Source of the DNA: Desulfovibrio sp.
Lineage (GTDB): Bacteria; Desulfobacterota; Desulfovibrionia; Desulfovibrionales; Desulfovibrionaceae
NCBI GenBank assembly: GCA_016208105.1
Contig: JACQYS010000022.1
Span: forward strand, 434,001 to 498,000
Direction of reading: 5' to 3'
DNA: 64,000 nt
A program made the position numbers and the translations under genes. The notes beneath the pieces were generated by a model. The model had not been told where the DNA came from and made no database searches. It was given only the letters and a program-made list of their open reading frames with translations. Shown here piece after piece: positions 47,982 through 55,732 of this stretch (within the stretch, counting starts at the first letter, position 1; every line of letters starts with the position of its first letter).

Positions 47982-49784
47982 ATGCATACTATGCCCCCAG
48001 ATGAACATTCTGGCAAGAGTTCCCTGGTGAGAACCACCTTGCGGGACATCTTGACCCCGGGAGTCATTGGCGTTCCGGTCGGAGCGGCCATGGAAGAAGC
48101 TCTGGCGTGCATGCGCAAGGGCAGAATCAGCTCCGCCGTGGCCTTGAGCCGGGGCAAGCCCGCCGGGATACTAACGGAACGCGGAGTGATCGCCGCCCTG
48201 GCCGAACACGGGCCGTCGCTTCTTTCGCGCAAGGTGAGAGAGCTGATGTCTTGCCCGGTACTGACCGCGCCGGAGCACATGCCCATCCACCAGGCCTTTT
48301 CCATGCTCCTTGAGCAGGGAATACGCCATCTGGTGGTGGTGGATGCCAAGGGGCGGGCTTTGGGCATGGTCACCCAGACCAACATGGTCCAGAACCTGGG
48401 CGTCGAGTATTTTGTCGAGGTCAAGCGGGTCAGCCAGATCATGGCCCGCATGGTGGCCTGCCTAAGCGCCGCGGACAATCTCCAGAACGTCCTGGAGCTC
48501 ATGGCGCGCGGGCCCTACAGCTGCATCGTGGCCCTCGAATGCAACCAGCCGGCGGGGATCTTCACCGAGCGCGACATGGTGGCCGTGGTGGCCGACGGCT
48601 GGAAGCTGGCCGACACGTCCCTGGGCGAGGTCATGTCCCGGCCTGTGCTCACCGTTTCGAGCGATACCCCGGTCCACCAGGCCTCGGCGATCATGCGCGA
48701 GAATAAGGTCCGGCGCCTTCTTGTCGTTGGCTCTGATGGCAGCACCGAGGGGCTGGTCACCCAGTCGGATATCGTCAAGGGCATGGAAGCCCGCTACGTG
48801 GAGATGCTCAAAGAGGTCATCCGCGAGAAGGACCAGCTTTTGCGCGAGGCGGTGGAAGAGGCCGCAAAAAAGACCTGCTATCTGGACACGATCCTGAATG
48901 CCTCCATGGAGCTGGGCATTGCCGCCACGGAGGGCGATGTCCTGGCTTTCGTGAACCATGCGGCGCAGGGCATTCTGGGAGCGGGAGAAGCTGGCTCAAT
49001 CGGTTCCGACATCCTGGAATTCCACAAGAGAATCGGGGTTCCCGTCAGCCGTGTCCGCCGCGGCCTGTCCCAGGTGAAGAAGGGAAACAGCCATCGTTTT
49101 TCAGCCGTGATCGACAACGGCGCGTCAAACCGGTTCATCAACGCCAAAGTCAGCGGGATTTGGGGGAGCGAAGGCAAACCTTCCGGGTATGTGCTCATGG
49201 TCCGGGACGTGACCGAGCGCCGCATGGCTGAAGACACCATCAAGCACATGGCCTATCACGACGCCCTTACGGGACTGCCCAATAGATTTCTTTTGGAAGA
49301 CAGGCTGGAACAGGGGCTGGCCCTGGCCAGCCGGCGGGGAAGCCTGCTTGCGGTCATGCTCCTGGATCTCGACGGATTCAAGGCGGTCAACGACAGTCTC
49401 GGCCACGACGTGGGTGACATGCTGCTCAAGATGGTGGCGGGAAATATCGGCGGGCTCTTGCGCAAGTCCGACACGCTGGGGCGCATGGGGGGGGATGAAT
49501 TCCTCATCATCCTGCCCGAGGTGAAGACCCCGGAAGGCGTGACCGCGGTGGCCCGCAAGGTCCTGAAGGCCGTGTGCGAGACGCGGGTGCTGTCCGGGGT
49601 GCGGGTCAACGTGAGCACCAGCATCGGTTTGGCGCTCTACCCATGGGACGGGGCCGACCCTCGCGTGCTGATTCAAAAAGCCGACGCGGCCATGTACAAG
49701 GCCAAGGAGGCTGGCCGGAACACCTACTGCCTCGCGGGCGAACACCTTTCCTTAAAGGACGAAATGGCCTTCAAGCACCCGTAA
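47982..49784 (+). CDS. Diguanylate cyclase with four CBS domains and PAS
   Basis: This 600-residue cytosolic protein has two CBS pairs (about 20-140 and 150-280: VPVGAAMEEALACMRKGRIS, HQAFSMLLEQGIRHLVVVD, HQASAIMRENKVRRLLVVG), then a coiled linker (about 285-305) and a PAS domain (about 310-430). A C-terminal GGDEF domain spans about 440-590. The active loop is intact GGDEF in GRMGGDEFLIILPE, and an RxxD inhibitory site (RKSD) lies five residues before it, so it should make c-di-GMP and be product-inhibited. CBS pairs bind adenine nucleotides, so the cyclase may respond to energy charge. Its own ATG has no clear ribosome binding site; ATG 47991 is an alternative. Confidence 0.9.
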   Translation: MHTMPPDEHSGKSSLVRTTLRDILTPGVIGVPVGAAMEEALACMRKGRISSAVALSRGKPAGILTERGVIAALAEHGPSLLSRKVRELMSCPVLTAPEHMPIHQAFSMLLEQGIRHLVVVDAKGRALGMVTQTNMVQNLGVEYFVEVKRVSQIMARMVACLSAADNLQNVLELMARGPYSCIVALECNQPAGIFTERDMVAVVADGWKLADTSLGEVMSRPVLTVSSDTPVHQASAIMRENKVRRLLVVGSDGSTEGLVTQSDIVKGMEARYVEMLKEVIREKDQLLREAVEEAAKKTCYLDTILNASMELGIAATEGDVLAFVNHAAQGILGAGEAGSIGSDILEFHKRIGVPVSRVRRGLSQVKKGNSHRFSAVIDNGASNRFINAKVSGIWGSEGKPSGYVLMVRDVTERRMAEDTIKHMAYHDALTGLPNRFLLEDRLEQGLALASRRGSLLAVMLLDLDGFKAVNDSLGHDVGDMLLKMVAGNIGGLLRKSDTLGRMGGDEFLIILPEVKTPEGVTAVARKVLKAVCETRVLSGVRVNVSTSIGLALYPWDGADPRVLIQKADAAMYKAKEAGRNTYCLAGEHLSLKDEMAFKHP

Positions 49785-49787
49785 TCG

Positions 49788-49984
49788 CCTGTTGAAAAAC
49801 ACCCGCTGGCGGCGTTGCCGTTCAAAAGTCAAACCTTCGCGTATGTCAAATACGCTTGATCAGCCCCCGTCCTGGGGGCTGACCCTTCGGGTAATGCCCA
49901 AGGGCATTGCCTCAAAACGCTGTCCTGCGTTTTGGTCAGCCTTGACTTTTTCCTGCGCCTTGCCAGCGGACTTTTTGAACAGGC
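49788..49984. repeat. Compound inverted-repeat intergenic element
   Basis: The ends GCCTGTTGAAAAA and, on the other strand, GCCTGTTCAAAAA begin an imperfect inverted repeat that continues as CCGCTGGC in both arms. Inside are four more perfect hairpins: GCGTAT/ATACGC (49839-49855), TCAGCCCCC/GGGGGCTGA (49860-49882), AATGCCC/GGGCATT (49893-49908) and CAAAACGC/GCGTTTTG (49913-49934). No gene is apparent; it fits a REP- or MITE-like mobile repeat. It lies 3 bp after the GGDEF gene and 38 bp before mlaA. Confidence 0.75.
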
Positions 49985-50022
49985 TTAAGAAGACCAACTT
50001 TTACAATGGCCAGGTAAGGGCT

Positions 50023-50790
50023 CTACTGGTTCAGCGACCTGACCCAGGCATCCCTCAACGCATCTTCCACTATTTTGGCCCGCAGCTGGGCATAGGCGTC
50101 CCGGGCCGCACTGTAGGGCTCCACCGCCGAGCGCTTGAGCTCCTCGTACACGTCCAGGGTTTCCGGAATCCGGTTCAACCGGCCAGCCCCGCTGATGGCG
50201 GCGGTAAGCAGGAAGGGGACCTCAATGTACGAGGTGGGCTGTGCCGCCGCGTCCACTCCCAGGCCAATCGCGTCGCGCAGGGACGAGGGCCCGAGGATGG
50301 GCAGCACCAGATAGAACCCGTGGCCCATGCCCCATATTCCGAGCGTCTGGCCGAAACCAAGTCTTTGCGGCCCCATGTTGGGATTGGTGGCGGCCAGGTC
50401 GTAGAGGCCGCCCAGGCCGAAGGTGGAGTTGATGATGAAACGACCCAGCTCCCTGGATGCCTTGTCCGGGCGCAGCTGCAGGACGGCGTTGACGAAGCGG
50501 GCAGGAAAAAGGAAGTTCGAATAGGCGTTTTCGATCCGGTCCCTGGCGTACTTGGGAAAAACGGTCGTGTAGGCCTTGCTGAACGGCTTGCCCAGCCCCA
50601 TGTAGAACACGTCGTTGAAACCGAACCAGAAGCGGTTCCAGGGTTCGATGGGGTCGGCTATCTGGACCTGGGGCGCGTCTTCGGAGTCCACGGGAGCCTT
50701 GGCGGCCTTCTTGGAAGCGCAACCGGCCGTGAGAGCGAACAGGAGAAAAAGGGAGAGGAGCGAAATGAGGGGGCGGTTTGTGGAGCGCAT
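50023..50790 (-). CDS. mlaA: MlaA outer-membrane lipid-asymmetry lipoprotein
   Basis: This 255-residue lipoprotein has a signal peptide ending in lipobox LTAGC. The MlaA/VacJ domain starts at DPIEPWNRFWFGFNDVFYMG and includes FLFPARFVNAVLQLRPDKAS, RFIINSTFGLGGLYDLAA and GFYLVLPILGPSSLRDAIG. MlaA removes mislocalised phospholipid from the outer leaflet of the outer membrane and hands it to periplasmic MlaC. It is the last gene of the operon rlmI-mlaE-mlaD-mlaC-mlaA, 12 bp after mlaC. I chose ATG 50790 over the upstream TTG. Confidence 0.92.
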   Translation of the reverse strand: MRSTNRPLISLLSLFLLFALTAGCASKKAAKAPVDSEDAPQVQIADPIEPWNRFWFGFNDVFYMGLGKPFSKAYTTVFPKYARDRIENAYSNFLFPARFVNAVLQLRPDKASRELGRFIINSTFGLGGLYDLAATNPNMGPQRLGFGQTLGIWGMGHGFYLVLPILGPSSLRDAIGLGVDAAAQPTSYIEVPFLLTAAISGAGRLNRIPETLDVYEELKRSAVEPYSAARDAYAQLRAKIVEDALRDAWVRSLNQ

Positions 50791-50802
50791 GGTCAAAGAT
50801 TC

Positions 50803-51387
50803 CTAGCTGGCCTGGCCCATGGTTTCGACCCGGCCGATAAGCTGGGCCGGAGATTCCTTTGCCAGAATCTGGTTGAACTGGTTGCGGTAGTTCTGCACCA
50901 AGCTGACACCTTCGATCACCACGTCGTAGACCTTCCAGTCGTTCTTCTTGATGAGTCTGTAGACGATGGGCACTTCCTTGGTGGAGGTGACGATCTTGGT
51001 GCTCACTTCGGAGCGGCCCTCGCCAAGCGCGGACTCGTCCAGAAAAACGACCTTCTCGTCGGTGTAGGCTTCGATGCGGCGCAGGTAGGTGCGCTCCAGG
51101 AGCTTGACGAAGGCCAAGGTAAAGCGTTTGCGCTCATCGGGGTTGAAGGCATCCCAGTGCGAGGCCAGGGTGCGCTTGGCCAGTTCCTCGGGATCGAAGA
51201 CCTTGCTTACGGCCTGGTAGAGCTTCTCGGTCCGCCCGGACTCGCCGGGTTTGGTGGCCGAAAGCACCTTGAGCACCTCGTCCACGCTTTCCTTCAAGGA
51301 ATCCTTGGCTTGTCCGGCCATGGCCGTCTGGGATGAAAGAACCAGAAGCAGAGCAAAGGCCAGCACGTTCAAAGCACGTGCCATCAT
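50803..51387 (-). CDS. mlaC: MlaC periplasmic phospholipid-binding protein
   Basis: This 194-residue protein has a signal peptide (ALNVLAFALLLVLSSQTAMA). The mature domain has the MlaC/Ttg2D pattern: DEVLKVLSATKPGESGRTEK, FDPEELAKRTLASHWDAFNP, FVKLLERTYLRRIEAY and a late KKNDWKVYDVVIEGVSLVQN. It carries phospholipid between MlaA and the MlaFEDB-type complex. Its ATG overlaps the mlaD TGA (ATGATG), and GGAGGAAAAG is a good ribosome binding site. Confidence 0.92.
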   Translation of the reverse strand: MMARALNVLAFALLLVLSSQTAMAGQAKDSLKESVDEVLKVLSATKPGESGRTEKLYQAVSKVFDPEELAKRTLASHWDAFNPDERKRFTLAFVKLLERTYLRRIEAYTDEKVVFLDESALGEGRSEVSTKIVTSTKEVPIVYRLIKKNDWKVYDVVIEGVSLVQNYRNQFNQILAKESPAQLIGRVETMGQAS

Positions 51388-51851
51388 TTCTTTTCCTCCT
51401 TCACCCCTCCGAAGACGTACTTTCCGATGAGCTCCTGGATGTCCACTGATGACTCGGTATCGGTGAGAAGTCCGCCGGGTGGAAGGGGGTCGCCCGCTCC
51501 GCCTGGGGTGATCTTAAGATATTTGTCGCCGATAAGGCCGCTTGTCTTCACAGACACTATGGCGTCCTCACTCAGTTTGACGCCTTTCTGGATATTCATG
51601 GTGACCACCGCGCGCTTGTCCGGAGTAAGCGTGATTGCTTCCACCCGTCCCACGCGCACGCCTGCAAGCTCCACGCCAGCGCCTTCCTTGAGGCCGGTCA
51701 CGTCTATGAAGCGGGCCTTTATTGCGTAAGTGTCGCCGCTTAGGACCTCGAGCTTGCCGAGCTTGACGGTAAGATAGGCCGCGCACAAAAGCCCGGCCAT
51801 CACGAACAGTCCCACCGCCAATTCTACTGAACGATTCTTCATTGTGTCCAC
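51384..51851 (-). CDS. mlaD: MlaD MCE-domain protein
   Basis: This 155-residue protein has one N-terminal membrane helix (VELAVGLFVMAGLLCAAYLT) and one MCE domain (AIKARFIDVTGLKEGAGVEL, VRVGRVEAITLTPDKRAVV, GLIGDKYLKITPGG). MlaD hexamers form the periplasmic ring that connects MlaE to MlaC. The start GTG 51851 has ATGAGGC upstream; ATG 51842 is the alternative. The C-terminus is short compared with E. coli MlaD, which is normal outside enterobacteria. Confidence 0.9.
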   Translation of the reverse strand: MDTMKNRSVELAVGLFVMAGLLCAAYLTVKLGKLEVLSGDTYAIKARFIDVTGLKEGAGVELAGVRVGRVEAITLTPDKRAVVTMNIQKGVKLSEDAIVSVKTSGLIGDKYLKITPGGAGDPLPPGGLLTDTESSVDIQELIGKYVFGGVKEEKK

Positions 51852-51885
51852 GAAATATGCCTCATCGTCTCGGAAATCAACAGTA

Positions 51886-52692
51886 TCACAGCAGAAAAGA
51901 GGTCAACGCGTAGTCCGAAGCCAATATGGAAACGCAGGAAGTGACCACTGCCGAGGTGGTGGAAAGCCCCACCCCTTTTGCACCGAAGCCGCCCGGGCGC
52001 CTGTGGGTGTAGTAGCCCTCGTAGCAGCAGACGGAGGCCACCAGCACGGCAAATACCAGGGATTTCACGAAACCTCCGGACACGTCCTGCATGGCCACGC
52101 TGTCGTAAATGCGCGCCCAGTAGATTCCCGGGCTCACTCCAAGCATCAGGACTCCGGTCAGGTAGCCGCCCCACACGGCGATGACGTCGAACATGGCCGT
52201 GAGCAGCGGAAAACAGACGAGCGAGGCGGCCAGCCTGGGGCCGACCAGATACCGCACCGGGCTCACGTCCATGGCGTCCAAGGCGTCTATCTGCTCGGAA
52301 ATGCGCATGATGCCAAGCTCCGCGGCCATGGAGGAGCCGGCCCGGCCGGTGATCATGATGGCCGTGAGCACCGGGCCAAGCTCGCGGATCACCGAAAGGG
52401 CCACCGCCGCGCCCAAAAGCCCCTCGGCCCCGAATTTCACCAGGGTGTAGTAGCCCTGAAGGCCCAGGACCATGCCGGTGAAAAGCCCTATGAGCGCGAT
52501 GACCGAAACGGACTTCACCCCGATGAAGTACACCTGCTGCACCATTTTGGCCCACTGCAGCGGCAGGCTGACCATGTGCCCCAAGCCACGCAACGTGAAC
52601 ACGGAATACGACCCGAGCCCGAGCGTGAGCCCTATGGCCGTTCGTCCGAGCTTGGTGATGGGAGCCAGCAGGAAGTCCGAGGCGGCGTTCAT
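51886..52692 (-). CDS. mlaE: MlaE phospholipid transporter permease
   Basis: This 268-residue inner-membrane permease is of the MlaE/YrbE family. It has an N-terminal amphipathic helix and about five membrane helices, with IGLFTGMVLGLQGYYTLVKF, the conserved RELGPVLTAIMITGRAGSSM, GTMRISEQIDAL-type segment (here LGIMRISEQIDALDAM) and GGYLTGVLMLGV. It works with an MlaF ATPase. No mlaF lies between mlaE and mlaD or elsewhere in this window. The gene starts 3 bp after rlmI, with translation probably coupled. Confidence 0.92.
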   Translation of the reverse strand: MNAASDFLLAPITKLGRTAIGLTLGLGSYSVFTLRGLGHMVSLPLQWAKMVQQVYFIGVKSVSVIALIGLFTGMVLGLQGYYTLVKFGAEGLLGAAVALSVIRELGPVLTAIMITGRAGSSMAAELGIMRISEQIDALDAMDVSPVRYLVGPRLAASLVCFPLLTAMFDVIAVWGGYLTGVLMLGVSPGIYWARIYDSVAMQDVSGGFVKSLVFAVLVASVCCYEGYYTHRRPGGFGAKGVGLSTTSAVVTSCVSILASDYALTSFLL

Positions 52693-52695
52693 GGT

Positions 52696-53913
52696 TTATT
52701 CAGTGTAATCGTGATCCGGGGTTTGTGAAGCATTCACCCGGAAAAGAAGCGATTTCAGGTAATCTGTTTCAGGCATGGAGGGGTGGATGGGGTGGTCGGG
52801 CCCCTGGCCACCGCGCCAGACGAGCTGGGCGCGCTTGCGCCCGGAAAGGGACGAGGCCACCAGACGCTGGAACTGGCCGGCTTCCATGTGCTGCGAACAG
52901 GACGCAGTGAGCAGGAAACCGCCCGGCTCGAGAAGACGCCCGGCGAACTTGTTTATCTTGTGGTAGGCGCCCATGCCGGGCTCCAGGTCCTTCTTGCGCT
53001 TCACGAAGGCTGGCGGGTCCAGGCTTATCACGTCGAAACGCCTGCCTTCCTTGGCCAACTCCTCCAGCACGTCGTCGGCGTCGCCCTTTATGGTGGCCAC
53101 AGTGTCCGAGACGTTATTGAGTTCTGCGTTGGCGGTCACATGGTCGACGGCCGCCTGGGAGGCGTCCACGCAAAGAGCGTGATCGGCTCCGGCCAGCGCG
53201 GCTCCGATGCCCAGGGCGCCGGCGTAGCAGAAGACGTCCAGCACCCGTTTGCCCTTGCACAAGGGCAAAATGCCCAGCCGGTTGGGGCGCTGGTCGAAAT
53301 ACCAGCCGGTCTTCTGGCCCGAGGCCAGGCTTGCCTTGTAACGGCCAAGGCCCTCGGGGACCTCCACCTCGGAGGGGGGCTCGCCCTTCACGGCCTCCAC
53401 GATGAGCGGCAACCCTTCGAGCTGCCTGGAGCGGGAGTCGCACTTGAGGAGGATCGAGGCAGGCCGGACAAGCTCGTCCAGCACGTCGATCACGTCTTCG
53501 CGCAGGCGGTCCATGCCTGCCGTGAGCAGCTGCACGCAGAGCACGTCGCCGAAGCGGTCGACGATAAGGCCCGGGATGTGGTCGCCCTCGCCGTACACCA
53601 TTCTGTAGAACGGCTTGTCGAAAAGGGTCTCGCGAAGGGCCAGGGCCTGGGAAATGCGGGAATAGAGCCAGGCGCGGTCGAGCCTGGCCTTGGGGTTTTT
53701 GTCGCAGACCCGGGCCAGGATGAGCGAGCCGGGATTGACGTAGCCGACCCCCAGCGTCTTGCCCCGGGCGGACATGATGACGGCCTGGTCCCCGGCGGTG
53801 AAAGTGTTCAAAGGGCTCTGGGCCGTATCCGCCTCGTTGGAGAACACCCACAGGTGTCCGGCCATGAGGCGGCGTTCCTCGTGTTTTTTGAGATGAAGTA
53901 TTGGTAGGTTCAT
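52696..53913 (-). CDS. rlmI: 23S rRNA m5C methyltransferase RlmI-like
   Basis: This 405-residue class I SAM-dependent methyltransferase is of the RlmI/RlmK (PUA plus Rossmann) family, which methylates C1962 of 23S rRNA in E. coli. An N-terminal PUA domain spans about 1-80 (RRLMAGHLWVFSNEADTAQ, TLGVGYVNPGSLILARV). The catalytic domain has GQKTGWYFDQRPNR, the SAM motif RVLDVFCYAGALGIGAA, and active motif SLDPPAFVKRKKDL. The late SCSQH segment supplies the catalytic Cys region typical of m5C enzymes. It heads the operon that continues into mlaE-D-C-A. Confidence 0.88.
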   Translation of the reverse strand: MNLPILHLKKHEERRLMAGHLWVFSNEADTAQSPLNTFTAGDQAVIMSARGKTLGVGYVNPGSLILARVCDKNPKARLDRAWLYSRISQALALRETLFDKPFYRMVYGEGDHIPGLIVDRFGDVLCVQLLTAGMDRLREDVIDVLDELVRPASILLKCDSRSRQLEGLPLIVEAVKGEPPSEVEVPEGLGRYKASLASGQKTGWYFDQRPNRLGILPLCKGKRVLDVFCYAGALGIGAALAGADHALCVDASQAAVDHVTANAELNNVSDTVATIKGDADDVLEELAKEGRRFDVISLDPPAFVKRKKDLEPGMGAYHKINKFAGRLLEPGGFLLTASCSQHMEAGQFQRLVASSLSGRKRAQLVWRGGQGPDHPIHPSMPETDYLKSLLFRVNASQTPDHDYTE

Positions 53914-53997
53914 AGGCGAGTGGTCCTGTAGGACTTCCGGGCTTGGTTTGCAATGATTTGTCTTGAGGATGGAACATTTGGAGAGTAATTTCCAGTC

Positions 53998-54549
53998 ATG
54001 AGAACCGCAGCATTCATTTTATTCGCCGTTGTCACCGCTGCGGCCGCCGCGCTCTCCACGCTGGTGGCCTCGCGTTACCTCACTTTGGAAAAGGAATTAT
54101 CCGAAAATCGCGCCCAGCTCGAGGACGTTCTGCGCGAGCGCAAAAAACAGGAAGAGGAGAAGATGTCTCTTCGCCTGGAGAAGGAGCGCATGCAGGCGGA
54201 CCTGGAGGGGCGCTTCGCCGAACAGCGCGGCCAGCTTGAGGAATGCGCCAACCAGCGCCAGCGGGACTTCCAGGAGGTGCTCGCAACCCTTAATAACATC
54301 CAGAAGCGCATGTCCGACATCGAGGTGCAGCTTTCCCCTGCCGCGCTCATGGAAAGGGCCAAGGCCCAGGCCAGCGAAGCCCAGGCCGAGCAGGCAGGGG
54401 GCGCACATCCCGAGGCGGAATCGCGGAAGCCCTCATCGGCAGTCCCGCCAGCCGGGCAGGCCCAGCCCCCCGCCAAAACCACTGACGTACCCAAGGGGGC
54501 CATCCCCACTCCGGAGCAGGAAGCCAGGACCTTGAACAAGGTTCAATAG
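53998..54549 (+). CDS. Membrane-anchored coiled-coil protein
   Basis: This 183-residue protein has one N-terminal membrane helix (FILFAVVTAAAAALSTLVAS). A long charged coiled coil follows (about 28-110, e.g. ELSENRAQLEDVLRERKKQE), then a Pro/Ala/Glu-rich disordered tail. If the helix is uncleaved the coiled coil lies in the periplasm or cytosol, and the orientation is not clear. No family is recognised. The gene is transcribed divergently from rlmI with 84 bp between, which must hold both promoters. Confidence 0.6.
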   Translation: MRTAAFILFAVVTAAAAALSTLVASRYLTLEKELSENRAQLEDVLRERKKQEEEKMSLRLEKERMQADLEGRFAEQRGQLEECANQRQRDFQEVLATLNNIQKRMSDIEVQLSPAALMERAKAQASEAQAEQAGGAHPEAESRKPSSAVPPAGQAQPPAKTTDVPKGAIPTPEQEARTLNKVQ

Positions 54550-54605
54550 CCTCGTTGGTTTTATTCAATAAATATTGTCGAAAACGTATCCAAGAGAGGC
54601 CGACA

Positions 54606-54995
54606 ATGCCTTTGGTAAGAGTGAGCGTGGTCAGGCAGTGGAGCGCCGAAGAAAAACTGGGCATCATGAACGGTGTGCACGCCGCCCTGGTGGAGGCTTT
54701 CGGCATTCCCGAGCCGGACCGCAACATCCGCTTCCAGCAGTTTGATCCAAGCGACTGGCTTTTGCCTCCGGGCAAGTCCGACCGGTACGTTCTGGTGGAG
54801 GTCTTCGCCTTCCAGGGCCGCTCAGCCCAGGCCAAGGGGGCGCTGTATGCCAGCGTGGTTGAGAACCTCTCGGCCTTCAAGATTCCAGCCGGGGACATCT
54901 TCATCATCGTGGTGGAGCAGCCCCGCGAGAACTGGGGCATCCGGGGAGGCCAGCGCGCCGATCTGGTTGACCTGGGCTACGAGGTGAAGGTCTAG
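54606..54995 (+). CDS. Tautomerase-superfamily protein
   Basis: This 129-residue protein begins MPLVRVSVV, so after Met removal the N-terminal Pro-1 needed as catalytic base in 4-oxalocrotonate tautomerase relatives is present. Later segments RQWSAEEKLGIMNGVHAAL and PAGDIFIIVVEQPRENWGIR fit the two beta-alpha-beta halves of the longer tautomerase (MSAD/cis-CaaD-like) members. GAGAGG precedes ATG 54606. The gene lies 56 bp after the coiled-coil gene and could be co-transcribed. The substrate is unknown. Confidence 0.82.
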   Translation: MPLVRVSVVRQWSAEEKLGIMNGVHAALVEAFGIPEPDRNIRFQQFDPSDWLLPPGKSDRYVLVEVFAFQGRSAQAKGALYASVVENLSAFKIPAGDIFIIVVEQPRENWGIRGGQRADLVDLGYEVKV

Positions 54996-55084
54996 CGAGC
55001 CTGGCTGGGCCTCTTTTCCGTTTTCCTCCCGGATCGACGCATCCGCCAAGCGTATTGGGTTCATCGCGAGATCACGCTTGACCA

Positions 55085-55106
55085 GGTTTAACCATCCGGT
55101 TAAACC
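55085..55106. promoter_or_regulatory. TetR-type operator palindrome
   Basis: GGTTTAACC-N4-GGTTAAACC is a perfect 9-bp-arm palindrome that ends 11 bp before the tetR ATG. It is the size and place of an operator for the TetR-family repressor encoded next, which would repress its own exporter operon. Confidence 0.8.
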
Positions 55107-55117
55107 ATGCGGTAAAT

Positions 55118-55732
55118 ATGAAGACCGTAACTCCCCTCCCAGACACCCAGCAGATGGCCATACTGGATGCCGCAACCACCGAGTTCGCGGAGCACGGTTT
55201 CGCCGGAGCCCGGGTGGAGGCCATCGCCAAGGGTGCGGGCATGAACAAGGCCATGCTCTACTACCGCCTGGGCGACAAGGCCCGGCTCTATGAACTGGTG
55301 ATCCTTCGCCAGTTCGAGCGCCTGGCTACAGCGGTCGAGCGGGTGGATTCCCTGGATGGCAGCGCCCTGGAAAAATTGCAGGGCATATTGAGGGCTGTGG
55401 CTCTGCTCTTTACGCAAGACCCGAGGCTGCCGCGCATCATGGCCTGGGAGCTGGCGTCCGAGGGAAAAAGCCTGCCCGAGCAGGTGCTTTCCAAATGGTC
55501 GCGGATCATCGGCTCGGTGACCAGTCTGGCCGGTCAGTGCGGCCTGGATCCGGCCCTGACCCACTTCTCGCTGGTTGGTCCTCTGGTGTTCACCTGCCTG
55601 ACCGAACCGGTGCGCAAACGCTTCGCCCCGGCCATACCCGCGCACATGAAGCGCATCGCGGGCATCACCGTCCTTGATATGGCGGATTATCTTGGCGAAC
55701 TGCTGAAAAAAGCCGCCCGGGAGAACGCATGA
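55118..55732 (+). CDS. TetR-family transcriptional repressor
   Basis: This 204-residue regulator has an N-terminal TetR HTH (about 12-60: ILDAATTEFAEHGFAGARVE, AIAKGAGMNKAMLYYRLGDK). A helical ligand-binding domain follows (about 80-200) with a YbiH/CecR-like or AcrR-like layout. The perfect palindrome at 55085-55106 is its likely operator. Its stop overlaps the HlyD gene ATG by 4 bp, so it leads an operon of repressor, adaptor, ATPase and permease. This matches the E. coli CecR-YbhGFSR arrangement. The inducing ligand is probably a substrate of the exporter. Confidence 0.9.
   Translation: MKTVTPLPDTQQMAILDAATTEFAEHGFAGARVEAIAKGAGMNKAMLYYRLGDKARLYELVILRQFERLATAVERVDSLDGSALEKLQGILRAVALLFTQDPRLPRIMAWELASEGKSLPEQVLSKWSRIIGSVTSLAGQCGLDPALTHFSLVGPLVFTCLTEPVRKRFAPAIPAHMKRIAGITVLDMADYLGELLKKAARENA

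Noticed and set aside
49792-51336. Plus-strand frame of 514 residues over the mla genes and the repeat element
   Set aside because: It runs opposite mlaA and mlaC and through the inverted-repeat element, without domain or ribosome binding site.
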